From assembly GCF_000340215.1 (NCBI RefSeq), contig NW_006921538.1, positions 2,046,001 to 2,110,000 on the forward strand: DNA of 64,000 nucleotides, in the 5' to 3' direction. Numbering within the stretch: position 1 is the stretch's first letter; each line of letters opens with the position of its first letter. The position numbers and the translations under genes are program-made. Below, piece by piece: positions 10,965 to 24,200 of the stretch. Origin of the DNA: Pseudocercospora fijiensis CIRAD86 (lineage: Eukaryota > Ascomycota > Dothideomycetes > Mycosphaerellales > Mycosphaerellaceae). Below the pieces are notes generated by a model. It ran no database searches. It worked only from the letters and a program-made list of their open reading frames with translations, and had not been told where the DNA came from.

Positions 10965-11792
10965 TGAGGGTCAATGAGCATTCTGGTATGTACCGACCCA
11001 CGCTCGAAGATATAGCACTGACCCTGCACAGCGCTCTCAACAGCTCAGATTCTGCTGGTGCCGTATAGCGAGCATCATGTTCCGGCCTATCATGAATGGA
11101 TGCAAGATAAAGAACTCCAGGAAGCAACAGCCTCTGAGCCTTTGAGTCTTGAAGAAGAATATGCCATGCAGAAGTCATGGCGAACAGATCATGACAAGCT
11201 TACGTTTATTATTTGCCTCCCTATGCCTGCCCCAGCCATCAAACCAGTCTCCGATGGTGAGGCGCCTGTCTCGCGGACAGTGAGTGCCAAAGCTGATGAC
11301 TCTCCGGATCGCATGGCAGGCGACATTAATCTTTTCTTGTTTCCACCAGATTCGGAGGAGATGAAGGAGGATGTCTCGAATGTAGGCGGCAATGTCGTCG
11401 GGGAGGTTGAGCTCATGGTAGCACGAAAAGACTTGCGACGTCAAGGGCATGGAAGAGCGGCTTTGCTCACATTTCTGGAATACATACTTGCCAACTGGTC
11501 GAGTATCGCGGCAGAATATGCGCATTTTCAACAACCGAAAGAGCAAGATGGAACAGAGACGCAGACTCCCGACACAATTACGACATCCACGGCAAAGCTC
11601 TCATTCCTGCGTGTGAAGATCAATCAGACGAATATCGGCTCGATCAAGCTCTTCGAGTCTGTGGGCTTCGTGAGGACGGTGGAAGATGCTAATTACTTTG
11701 GGGAGATCGAACTGAGGTGGTTGCCGGATGTCACAATTCTACGGAGACAGAAAGGTTGGGAGAGAGCCAGCGAGCTGGCGTACCAGGAGTGA
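10965..11792 (+). CDS. nat9: NAT9-type GNAT N-acetyltransferase
   Basis: Two exons, 10965-10986 and 11044-11792, with a 57-nt intron (GTATGT donor, CAACAG acceptor), give 256 residues. The tiny first exon encodes MRVNEHS, which the NAT9 family has at its start, and the split codon joins it to QILLVPYSEHHVPAYHEWM. Family hallmarks follow: ELQEATASEPLSLEEEYAMQ and the acetyl-CoA binding stretch DLRRQGHGRAALL, then NIGSIKLFESVGF and FGEIELRW near the end. NAT9-like proteins are cytosolic; the animal members are linked to microtubule stability. The fungal protein carries an insert around residues 75-115 compared with the usual length of about 200. Confidence 0.88.
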
Positions 11793-11849
11793 GCAAGATT
11801 CATCCTCGCCACGCGTGAGATGCGTCTCTGTGCAGCGTGGCAAGCCAAA

Positions 11850-12283
11850 ATGTTGGACCGCATGCTAGAAATCGACCGGGCCATTGTCTCTCGCGATAGA
11901 AGATTCGAGGTCGCTCACCGATCAAATGCACCACCAGAGAACCGCGATACTGCCGAATAGCATCAACCCAATGCGGCTACCTCAAAGCGTTCCACGTAGA
12001 AAATATCCAAGAAGCAGGATATTGGGCCCAAGTCACCGACGAGATGAGAGCTTTGGCAGCAAGTGATCCACACGGAAAAGTCGCCGAGAAACTAGGACCT
12101 TGGCGCGAAATGGATTATAGAGATAGAGGTCTTACATGGCCAGAAGATTATGGGAAATTTGTAGCCTCATCCGTTCGGGGTGGGCATGATGATGTTGGAT
12201 GGGTGTTGGATGAGTGGACGACGGGGGAGATGTTGCCTTCGGATTGGGATACTTATGAGAGAGGATGGTTTGACTTGGCGTGA
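11850..12283 (+). pseudogene. Small hypothetical gene, probably frameshifted
   Basis: A frame opening at ATG 11850 (MLDRMLEIDRAIVSRDR) reads 36 codons to a TAG near 11958. A second frame offset by two is open across the same point and continues to a TGA at 12283 (CGYLKAFHVENIQEAGYW, EKLGPWREMDYRDRGL, LDEWTTGEMLPSDWDTYERG). No intron of workable length bridges the frames, so a one-base loss or two-base gain near 11950 is likely, either real or an assembly error. The downstream part alone has an ATG at 12044 giving 79 residues. I do not recognise the family; the tryptophan-rich, acidic C-terminus looks like real protein. Confidence 0.4.
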
Positions 12284-12543
12284 GAATCGTCAGTTTACAT
12301 GGCGTGGTCTGCAACAGAGTCGGGTGATCGGAAAGTTTCCATTCATGCCAAATGCGAACGGTATGGAATTGATAGTCTGATCGGAATGCTGACAAGTCGT
12401 GGCGAAGAGAAGTTCAATATATCCACGCCGTCTAAAGTATTGTTGTACAGCAGCTGAGCGCGCAGCACTTTGCCTTCGTCAGCTATGCCATGCCCGCGTA
12501 ACGCCATGCTCATCATGAATGCAGTAGCATATTATACATCACC

Positions 12544-13827
12544 CTAAAGCTTCTGGTACTCAAGCTTTCCTTCGAGCTTCTTGCTCTCTGCCACCTTTCT
12601 CACAGCCTTGTTGAAGTCATCTTGGTTGACTGACTCTCGATAGTCCTTGATTGCGAACAATCCAGCTTCTGTAACCACATTCCGCAGATCTGCTCCGTTG
12701 AGACCATCACTCATCTTCACCACGCTCTCAAAGTCAATCTCGCCCTCCTTTTGTACGCTCGATGCATGAATCTTGAGCACTTCCAACCGTCCCGCCTCGT
12801 TTGGTAGAGGAATCTCGATCTTTCGGTCTAATCGTCCAGCTCGGAGAAGCGCTGGGTCGAGGGTGTCGGGTCGGTTGGTGGCCATGATGATCTTGGTTTT
12901 GCCGAGGTAGTCGAAACCGTCGAGTTGATTGAGGAGCTCCATCAACGTTCGCTGGATCTCACGGTCGGCCGAGGTGCCTTCCGAGAATCGACGACCACCA
13001 ATGGCATCGATTTCGTCCATGAAGATGATGCAAGGCTCGTGTTCTTTCGCGTATCCGAACATCTCCCGAATGAGACGCGCGGACTCTCCGATGTACTTGT
13101 CGACGATGGCGGACGAAACGACTAGAAGATGAAGTCAGCAGGGATACAGCGCCAGGCTTGGTAGATGTCTTACCCTTCAAGAAGTTGGTCTCCAGCGAAC
13201 TGGCGACTGCTCTCGCAAGCAGCGTCTTGCCAGTACCTGGGGGACCATATAGCAGTACTCCCTTGGGCGGCTTGATGCCAACCCGCATGAAGAGCTCTGG
13301 GTTCTTGAGCGGGAGCTCAATGACTTCTCGCAGTTCTCGAATCTGGTCATTTAGTCCTCCAATACCTGCGAAAGATACCTGTCCTGGATCTTCCAGCGAC
13401 ATGTTGTATACGAGCGGATCTACCTCGCGCGGCAGCATGCGCATAATTGTGAGTGTGGTCATATCGAGGGCGACTCGCGTGCCTTGCTTTAGCTTGACCT
13501 TGTCGACCTTTGACCGGCAGCCGACAACATATCGTGGACCTGATGATGCCTTTACGATGACTGTGTCCAGAGTGGTCAGCATAACACCCTTCATCGATCC
13601 TCCAGATGCCACTCACATCTCTCCTCGTCCAGCTGTTTCAACACCTCTCCGATGATCTGCCCGACACTCTGCAGCGCCTTGATGTTGTCTTCTGATACGT
13701 CGAAGTCGTGCTGCAGACCCTTAATCTCTAATCGCAGCGCCTTCAACTTTGCCTCCCATTCTCGCGACTCCAGCAACTTGGTCTTGTACTCCTCCAGCGC
13801 GTGCTCTCTCTCTGGGTCGCTGGCCAT
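12544..13827 (-). CDS. rpt4: 26S proteasome regulatory ATPase subunit Rpt4
   Basis: Three exons, 13827-13617, 13560-13174 and 13121-12544, give 391 residues, the usual length. Introns of 56 and 52 nt have GT-AG ends and keep phase. The N-terminal coiled coil ([17 protein letters not shown]) is followed by an OB segment ([16 protein letters not shown]), then Walker A GPPGTGKT (about 176-183), Walker B IIFMDEID (about 232-238), and the second region of homology with [34 protein letters not shown] and [14 protein letters not shown] single out Rpt4 (PSMC6, Sug2) among the six Rpt paralogues. The protein sits in the hexameric ring of the 19S particle and uses ATP to unfold substrates. It is divergent from enolase. 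The C-terminus ends KLEYQKL without an HbYX tail, as usual for Rpt4. Confidence 0.95.
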
Positions 13828-16160
<2,333 letters not shown>

Positions 16161-17727
16161 ATTGTGGACGTCGATGAAAGCACATTTGGGATATACCAAG
16201 ATTAGCGTTAGGGCGTGAATAGAACACGAACAGTTCCATCGGTTCCGCAAATTTTCAGGATTATACTTCTCCTATCTTATTCAGATCGTCTTTCGGCGAT
16301 AGACGATGGACAGCAGACTGGGAAGGATACCAGGACATCTTAGCACACCACAACATCTTGGGAACTCGGCAGCCTTCGGAAAGAAGTCGATGACGTGGTC
16401 AAATGTCCAGTCAGGCTGGTGCCGTACTCGAAGACGCGTCGACGATGAGCGTAACCCAGGAGAAAGTGGTTCGCGTCCGAGCGATGAGTGATTGAAGTCT
16501 GGCCGAGCAAGAGGAACACTGACAAGCTTCATCGGTGATACTCAGTCACGTGACTGTGATGGAACTTGGCACTCTAGACCTCTTTGGGACACTAGCGCGT
16601 TCAACTTGCGTTCCTCCCAGGAGCTCGACGAAAACATCATCTCAATCGAAGGCACGCGGCAAGTCATCATATCGCAGCCGAACCGAGACTTGCCGGACAA
16701 CTGGGTTCTCATTGATCGACCGTACGAGTACGATACACGCGATTCTGATCACACTGCACGTGGCATGCGTTCCAACACGAAACCTAAGACTCTAGCCACT
16801 CGAATAATCTCAAGATGAACTGGCCTGCGCGCGTGTTCCCAGTGAAGGCGAAGGGAAGGCAGCTCTTCTGCTCTGTATTCAGTCGACTTGTAATGTATGA
16901 TGAGGAGCTGTGACTGACAAATCGGTCCAATCATCAATCCTACTTTGGCCTCGATCTCTCAGAAGGCGAGAGCGAGGCGTTCTTCAGTGAAGCGCTGTCA
17001 TGACCATCAACAGCCATACGGAAATCTTGGTGTGCTTTGGCAATATCGCTGGATTTGGCAGGACGCAAAGCTCGCTTCGTTTGGTTGCACTTAGCACTGA
17101 GAGCACTAACATCGGGATTATCAGAGCGTGAGGTGAGACGCTGCATCGCGAGCCTTCATGCCTTGTCACCGAATCATGATCGCTCTCGACAGCCAAGAGA
17201 GGAATTTCACTGCAAATCTCCGAGCGTAAGAGCGACGGAGAGATGTGGATTTTTTGAGCTTGCAACATTTCTTGATCGGTAGCACTACAAACGCGACAGT
17301 ACGGACCAAGTACACGAAGTCTGGCTGCCAATTCATTTCGCTTCACGTCTCGTTGCTAGATTCTAGCCTCCTCTGGTTGTTTGTATGCGGAGACAGGAAT
17401 GTCGTGCTGATCGGTCGGCAATCTCCTCAGGAATGCATTCCGTATCAACACACACCCGCGAACGGTTGCCCAAGTATAAGGCCGCATACCTCCATGTTGA
17501 CCAGGTTGTTTTCGTCCTTTCACCTACTAATTACTGCTTCCGGTAGATCATCACTCGTTCTGATCTGCAAAGCATTTGCTTTCTCTAACCACAGTCGCTC
17601 GCTCGTCTTACCGTCACTCGCTCTACGTACGAATTCGCGACTCTCGTTGAGCAGATCTTTGATCGCATAGTCAGCGTTTACGCGACTAATTCCCTAATTT
17701 TCTACACAGCACACCCCTTCGTTCAAA
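16161..17727. other. Long intergenic region between enolase and the GPI protein gene
   Basis: About 1.57 kb of normal base composition. It contains the enolase 3' end and the promoter and leader of the GPI protein gene. Several open frames of 80-120 codons occur on both strands, but they overlap one another and lack protein-like features. I see no supported gene here. Confidence 0.55.
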
Positions 17728-18756
17728 ATGAAGGTCAGAGCACAAACGGCGGCCGCACTGGCCATTGCCGGCGCATATGCACAGGAGTCAGCTCCAACTT
17801 ACGACGGTACACCTGCTGTCACCCCTCCAGTCTCATACACCACCGTCACATACGACGACTGCCCGACTAGCGACATCGCAACGATGATCACAGTCACAAA
17901 TGGCATTACTGTGACTTACTGCCCAGAGTGTGAACACGAGACTCCAAAGCCAACAACGAAGAAGCCAGGCCACACCACTGTCTACACCACCACCTACCTC
18001 TCACTTTGCCCGACCGGTACCGTGCCAGTCACATACACGGTTACCGAGAGCTGCGAAGAGGAGACTCCAACCTGGACTCCAGGTCCAAGCCACGTGCCAC
18101 AAGGCTTCACGGTCACTGTGAAGGAGTGCACAGCCTGCGAAGGCGGCGACAAGACTCCTGTCCCAGTCACCATCACCGAGCCATGCGATTGCGACGCTAC
18201 CAGCGGTACTCCAGTCGCACCTAAACCAACAGGCAATCCAATCGAACAAATACCGTTTGTCTCCGCAACACTAGTCACTGAATCGCATCGTACTGACTCC
18301 CTTCTCAGAGACGGCCAAGTCCAAAACCCAGCCCCAACTGGCAAGCCAATTGAACAAATACCGTACGTCACAGAGCCTCATCCCCATCTTGCACAATTCA
18401 CTAACCTCCTCCACAGCGACGGCCAGGTCCAAAACCCAGCCCCAACTGGCGGCAACATGCCACCAGCTCCAGGCTCCAGCAACTCTGGCGATGCCCCACC
18501 ATACCCAACAGACAGCGCCACGACCGTCAAATGCCCCGGTCCAGACTGCAGAGCAAAGGCTACCGGTGGTGCTGCCGGCCCAACCGACAGCCCAACCACT
18601 CCACCAACTGACATGGGCGGCGAGGGTGGCGGCGACTCCCCAGCACCAAGCGACGGCCCTGGCACAGCGCCATTCGAGGGAAGCGCTGCTAGCTACAGCG
18701 CCGCTGGATTCGTGACCATCTCGGTCATGGTCGCTGCACTTGCTTTTGCGCTGTAG
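17728..18756 (+). CDS. Secreted Ser/Thr/Pro-rich GPI-anchored cell-wall protein
   Basis: The frame is open throughout at 342 codons, but two 54-nt introns are likely (18255-18308 with GTTTGT...CTCAG and 18363-18416 with GTACGT, a CACTAAC branch site and CACAG), leaving 306 residues. Both are multiples of three. Removing them joins IPDGQVQNPAPTG cleanly twice. An N-terminal signal peptide (MKVRAQTAAALAIAGAYAQ), a Thr/Ser/Pro-rich body with paired cysteines (TYDDCPTSD, TYCPECEHE), and a C-terminal hydrophobic tail (FVTISVMVAALAFAL) after small residues fit a GPI-anchored wall protein. Such proteins are heavily O-glycosylated and end up linked to the plasma membrane or wall glucan. The specific role is unknown. 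Intron retention would produce a longer variant without a frameshift. Confidence 0.85.
   Translation: MKVRAQTAAALAIAGAYAQESAPTYDGTPAVTPPVSYTTVTYDDCPTSDIATMITVTNGITVTYCPECEHETPKPTTKKPGHTTVYTTTYLSLCPTGTVPVTYTVTESCEEETPTWTPGPSHVPQGFTVTVKECTACEGGDKTPVPVTITEPCDCDATSGTPVAPKPTGNPIEQIPFVSATLVTESHRTDSLLRDGQVQNPAPTGKPIEQIPYVTEPHPHLAQFTNLLHSDGQVQNPAPTGGNMPPAPGSSNSGDAPPYPTDSATTVKCPGPDCRAKATGGAAGPTDSPTTPPTDMGGEGGGDSPAPSDGPGTAPFEGSAASYSAAGFVTISVMVAALAFAL
18226..18450 (+). repeat. 108-bp tandem repeat spanning exon and intron
   Basis: Two full 108-nt units (18226-18333 and 18334-18441) and the start of a third begin with the codons for PTG. Each full unit holds coding sequence for PTGxPIEQIP, then a 54-nt intron, then DGQVQNPA. 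The coding parts are nearly identical and the introns have diverged but kept length 54. Confidence 0.8.
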
Positions 18757-19015
18757 TTGGGGAAACACGGGGGTTAATGGATGATAGTGTTGTCGGTACT
18801 TTTGTAATGAATGACTAGTCACCTGTTGTGTACCGTGCCTTTCCGTCTCTCACATTTGAATGTTTGGGGCGATGGCGTTGAGATGGAGTTAGAGTATTCG
18901 GGCATATCGATTGGGGAGGAGGGGGGGGGGGGGGTTGATAGTGTACCAGAGAGATAGCATTTCCACTGTCAAACCATTGAATTGTCGGTTTGAAAGGATC
19001 TTTTGCTCAGGTCAG
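18757..19015. other. 3' flank of the GPI gene with a G14 run
   Basis: Normal-composition DNA with an uninterrupted run of 14 G at about 18921-18934. Around 19,016 composition changes abruptly to AT-rich, CA/TG-poor repeat DNA. Confidence 0.7.
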
Positions 19016-19690
19016 ATAACTACCAACTCTAGAGCCATATCTAAACAGTTCTAACTTCTTCGAACAAGATAAAAGAATAACCTCCTATAGCATATCGGCC
19101 TATATGTCGTCTATGCCTAAAGAGCGCAAACCTAACGATAAGTCTAATACTTTTAAATTGTAGGACCGCGTCCTTTATACCTACGCTATTATAATATAAA
19201 TAGTTACTAGGAAGTTAATATTTAAATTCGGAGTATATATAGATTACTCCTAAAAGGCGCCGCTTTCCGCTATAACTTATAAGAGATAAGAGATATTTAA
19301 GCTAAGATCTATCTTAATCTTAACGTAAGCAAATAATAGTAATTTAAAAAAAAGAGAAAATAGGGAAGTAATTAGACTATAATTAGACGAAAGAATATAA
19401 AAGTATAGCAAGCCGTAAGAAATAAAAATACTCTTCGTAGATTTATATAATAATAATAGTTATACGTAAAACTATTAAAGTCTTATTTAGATCTATTAGG
19501 TAGGATTTAATATTACTCTAAATACCGTCTGCTACTATACTAGAATATCCGCTTTATTTAAAATATAACTAAATCCTATTATAGCTAGAATTAACTTAAA
19601 CTAGATCGGATATATTACGCGATTCTAAATTTCTATTTCTATCCCTTAGCTACTAGTTTCGGGGCCTACGTCGCGGACGTAGGCTAGAGG
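19016..19690. repeat. RIP-degraded repeat relic
   Basis: AT-rich sequence with many TA steps and few CA or TG. It has no open frame and no recognisable element. It is probably an old mutated repeat. Confidence 0.6.
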
Positions 19691-20104
19691 CGTAAAGGGA
19701 AACTATATACGTTCTAGACGTTCTAGATAGTACTACTCGCTATAGGTATTCTAGATAGTACTTAGTATAAGCGTTACGAATAGAATTTACTACTATAAGC
19801 TCGCTATAAGCATTTCGGATTAGCCTTACTATACGCGTTCTAGTTTATATAATACTAACTATACTAAGCGTTTAAAATAAGGCTTATCCTACGCGTTCCG
19901 AATAGTACTAGTACTCGCTATAGAATAGTATAGATATTCTATAGAGTACTCGCTATAGGCGTTTTATAGAATACTCGTAGTAGGCGTTATATAGGGTATT
20001 CGCTATAAGTAGTTCGAATACTATTTACTATAGGCGTTTTAGATAGTATTTACTATAGCAAGCGTTCCGGATAGTACTACTCGCTATAGATATCTCGGAC
20101 AGTT
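19691..20104. repeat. Minisatellite array, left part
   Basis: Degenerate units of about 25 bp built around ACTATAAGCGTTCCGGATAG. The same array resumes at 34,353 on the far side of element E1. The last five bases, CAGTT (20100-20104), are the E1 target duplication. Confidence 0.8.
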
Positions 20105-20293
20105 TGTAAGAAGGGTTATATTAGTAGGTAGATAGGGTAGTAGTAAATTAGTATAGTATTCGATAGAGATCTAAGAGGAGAGGGAGGAAGGCAGGCTAGT
20201 TAGCCTAACGCTAAGCGCTAAGCCCTGCCTAAGGCATAAGGACCCTAGCTTTACTCGGTCTAGTTATATACCAATTACGTATAACCTCTAATA
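20105..20293 (-). repeat. E1 3' LTR
   Basis: A 189-bp copy of the E1 family LTR, with a 2-bp deletion near its outer end relative to the 5' copy. Just inside it lies the pyrimidine-rich CGCTTCCCTTC, which reads as a polypurine tract on the element's strand. Confidence 0.88.
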
Positions 20294-20532
20294 TACGCTT
20301 CCCTTCTAAAGGCCGCGCCCTCGTAGCCTTTCTATGTTCTAATCTAATCTCTATTGCCGCTAACTTAGCAGATTAACTAAGCTATTTAGCCGCGCTAAAT
20401 TAAACGCTTAACTATCTAATTATATTATTCTATCTAAACCTTACCTCCTATAATGTCTAACCTCTAACTAAGCTATTACTTCTACTTGTAATAATAAGGG
20501 GTTATATAGCTATATAAATTAAAGGCTAGCAA

Positions 20533-20684
20533 TGTTAAGGGCGGCAACTAAGTAGTTCAAAACGAGTTCTCGAAGATGGCTGTCTGCGAGAGAAGCGTAT
20601 AACGCCGAAGGAAGCGTAAAAGCAACGCTAAGAATTAATGCCTAAGGCATCTACAACTAGGAATAGGAGGGTTACCCCGTAATA
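20533..20684 (-). repeat. E2 3' LTR
   Basis: 152 bp, nearly identical to 27580-27731 apart from scattered transitions, including a terminal CA changed to TA. That one-base change fits RIP. Confidence 0.9.
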
Positions 20685-21099
20685 CTACCCCCCCCTTAAG
20701 CGGAGGTATTGCGACGCTTGTTTAAAGCATTAATATAGTATACAAATCGTTATAGAGTATAAGAAGCGTACCGTAAGCTAACAGACCTACTGCTCGGTAG
20801 TAAGCAAGTGCGGCGCGACGCTATATCCTACGGACGACACGAGAGGTGTAGTATAGTCCCTTATAGTTAGGGCCTTAGCTAGGGTCCAAAGAGCTATGCC
20901 GGAGGGCTATACCGGTAAGGTGTTTAATACTTCGGCGGACGGGTTAGGCAGAAGGCGCATTGTATACTAAGCGGCGAGGTGCTATAGGTACTAGTAGCTT
21001 CTCTATAGGCTCGTATAGTACCTAGTCTAATAGCTTCTTCTATCTAGGTAGCGGTCTAGCAGCTCGAGGGTTATCGTAATGCTAGTCGGCGATAGTATC

Positions 21100-24000
21100 C
21101 TCGGCTGTTCCTTTAAGATCCTTAGTGTATTTATTGTCCGTTAGCGCTCTACCGACCTATTATATAGTATAAACAACTTCCTTCTTGCTACGGCTGTTCT
21201 TCTAACGGCTTGCTACAATCTTATTAACCTCCTAACGCTCTTATCCTTATTCGTCCGCTTCGGGTAGAGGTTCGGTGTTAGTCTAGTTAGGATATAGCTT
21301 ACCGTCGTCGAGTCGAAGTAGCGAGGTATAGAAACGGTCGTAGATACGCATCGTATTTAGAAGCGCTAATTGATAGACGTTAGGAGCGATTACTCGAGTA
21401 ATCTCGAAGGGACCGATATGCTTATAGTCGAGCTTCTTCGCTAGGCGTTTAGTCTAAATATTGCGTATATTAAGCTATATCTTATCTCTAATTTTGTAGC
21501 TTCGAGTAGGTCCGTATCGGCGAGCCTTGTTATCGGCGGCGGCGGTGCGTGCTTATGTATATCGCATTTAGGTAATAAGGTGTTCGTATAGCAATTCTAT
21601 TTGCTTCGCAAATTTATTAGCTTTAAGCTCGGACGTACGTACGGGCCCGGCCGTAGGTAGGTCCAGTTTTATAGGCTTAGCGGACTTCGTACGCATATTG
21701 CAGCTAGTCGTAGCGAAGAAGGGGCTAACTCCTATAACAGACGACTAGACACTGTTTGCTACAAACTCGGCGTTTAGAATCTAGTTAACCCAATCGTCTT
21801 AGGTATAGTTAACGTATGCTCGCAGGTATTGCTTAAGCTCTTTGTTAGTATTCTTAGATTAGCCGTTAGTTATCGGATAGAAGGCTATTAATATGCGTTG
21901 TTCTATACCGACGTTCTTTATTAGTCGCTTAAAGAACGACGAAGTCTATTAAGTGCCTCTATCCGTATAGAAGATGTCTATATAGCCTACGTCGCGCTAT
22001 ATATACTAGTACTAGAGGTCTCTAGCATGTTCTCCCGTTATATTTAGAGTAGGCATAAACTTCTTGCGTTTAGACAGGCGGCAAGTAGTAGTAAGTATAT
22101 TCTCGTAGGTGTTATTATCGAGTCGATTAAGACTAGTAGGAAGCTCTACGATATAATCGAGCGTAACTTAGGTCTAGACGCCGTTTAGAAGAGGGAGCTA
22201 GCGAAGGTTGCCTTAGAATTGATTATACTAAGCTTTAATACGACGATACGTAGCGTAAGCGTATATATACCTGCGGACGTAGTCGTACATACTAGGCTAG
22301 TAGAAGTCTCGTAACACTAGCTCGTATGTCTTCTCGCGGCCTAGGTGTCCTACGGTAGGTTTATTGTAGCATACGTATATAACTTCTTAGCGGAGGTCGT
22401 TATTAGGAACGTAAATCTTGTTGCGAATGCGTATACAACCTTCGTTATTAATACGGCAATCGACTATCGAGATGCCGGCGTTTAGTTTAGCGAGAACCGT
22501 AGGACTAATGCGGTCCTTGTCCGTAGCTAGGGCCTCGCGAATAGTAGTTGCAAGCGGGTCGTTATCGTATGCGGCTTTAATAAGTTCTTCGGAGGATTTA
22601 TTGTTACCTATATTAATTACCTCTAGTGCTATAAGGGCGAGATAATACTAATCGTACGCGAGGTCGGCGGCTTCGGATTCGTCTATCGTTAGGTAGGCGA
22701 CTTATAGTATTATGCCTTCGGAGACGTTATACGGCTTAAGGATAGCTTGCTACCGGTTACGGACGTCGTCGGTAGCATCTTAATCTTAAGCGCGACGGGT
22801 AAGGGAGTCTGCTTTAGCGTTTTGCTTACTAGGACGATAGTCTATCTTAAAACGGAAGGCTAAAAGGAATTCACTCTATCTAGCTTAGCGCCGGTTAAGT
22901 TGCTTTATCGTTATAAAGTACTATAGAGTGCGATAGTTAGTAAGGACTTTGATAACTTATTCCGAGCCTATTAGCTCTAGTCTCTATTCCTTAAAAGCCT
23001 TAATAATAGCTATAAGCTCCTTATCGTAGATCTCGTAGTTGCATTCCGCCGGAGACATCTTCTTAGAGTAGAACGCAACTAGTTTAAGTGCGCCGTCTTC
23101 ACTACTTAGTTAGGACAGCATACTAGCTATTACTCTGTCGGAAGAATCGGTTTCGACGGTATATAGCTTCTTAGGATTATAGTGTGCTAGTACTAGAGCC
23201 TTTGTAAAGGCATTCTTAAGGGCTACAAAGGCGTCTTAGTATACGGTAGTCTATACGAATAGAGCTCGTTGCTTCGGGTCTTTAGCATTTATACCCTTTA
23301 TTAACGCTGTTATAGGGAGAGCGACGGTAGAGAAGTTAGCGATAAAGCGTCTATAGAAGTTAGCTATTCCGAGAAATGCTAAGACGTCTTTTGTATTGCG
23401 TAGCGTTGCCTATTCGACAACAGCTTTAACCTTATTAGGATCTACCCTAACACCTTTAGAGCCGATAACAAGTCCTAGGTACTTAACCTCCTTTACGAAG
23501 AACTTGCTTTTAAAGATGTCGATTAGTAACTCGTATTCGCGGAAACGCTACAGGACTGCTTTAACGTGCTGTATATAAAGGTCTCTTTCTCCGTCTATAA
23601 ATACAACGGTATCGTCGAGGTAGGTAGAGCAGAAGTCGTCGAGGTATTCGAAAAGGGCCTTATTAATATACCTTTAGAACGCTGCTAGTGCATTGTATAA
23701 CCTAAATAGCACTACTAGATACTCGTACGTCCTATAGCGAGTCGTGAAAGCTGTCTTCTACTCGTCTCCGGCCTTAATACGGAGCATATTAAAAGCAGCG
23801 ATAATGTCTAATATAGTAAACTATTTAGCGCGAGCTATACGAGCTATTGTTTCGCGTATTTACAGAATCGAGTATCGATCTTTAAGCGTAATCTCGTTAA
23901 TAGTACGATAGTCTATATACACTCGCAGGCCGCTACTAGGCTTCTTTATAATAAGAACTAGTAAGGCAATACGAGGTAACGCTTCGCGGATAGTGCTATT

Positions 24001-24200
24001 AGCTTTAAGGTCGTCGACGTGTTTCTTAATAACTATATTGTCCTATATACTTACTAGTCGAGGGCGAGAGTACGGCAGCTTCGCTCTATCCTAGAATTTA
24101 ATAGCGAGGTCTAACCCTTCGCGGTATAGCGGTAACCGCTTAGCTCGTTCTTATTAGAAGCAATCCTAGTACTCTTGAAATTCTAGAGGCAGTATTGCTT
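21100..24200 (-). pseudogene. E2 pol (RT, RNase H, integrase), broken by stops
   Basis: Translation of the minus strand shows RT signatures (LRVYIDYRTINEITLKDRY near 23,900; YLDDTVVFI near 23,610; [15 protein letters not shown] near 23,350), RNase H (YTVETDSSDRVIA near 23,150), integrase core (DIFYTDRGT near 21,980) and the integrase C-terminal region ending LLRLDDGKLYPN near 21,300. In-frame TAG codons at former Trp or Gln positions interrupt it. Many diagnostic residues survive, including both catalytic aspartates of YLDD, so E2 is less damaged than the E1 family. Confidence 0.8.

Noticed and set aside
16492..17346. Open frames of 108-141 codons between enolase and the GPI gene
   Set aside because: No signal, domain or family pattern, and they compete on both strands.
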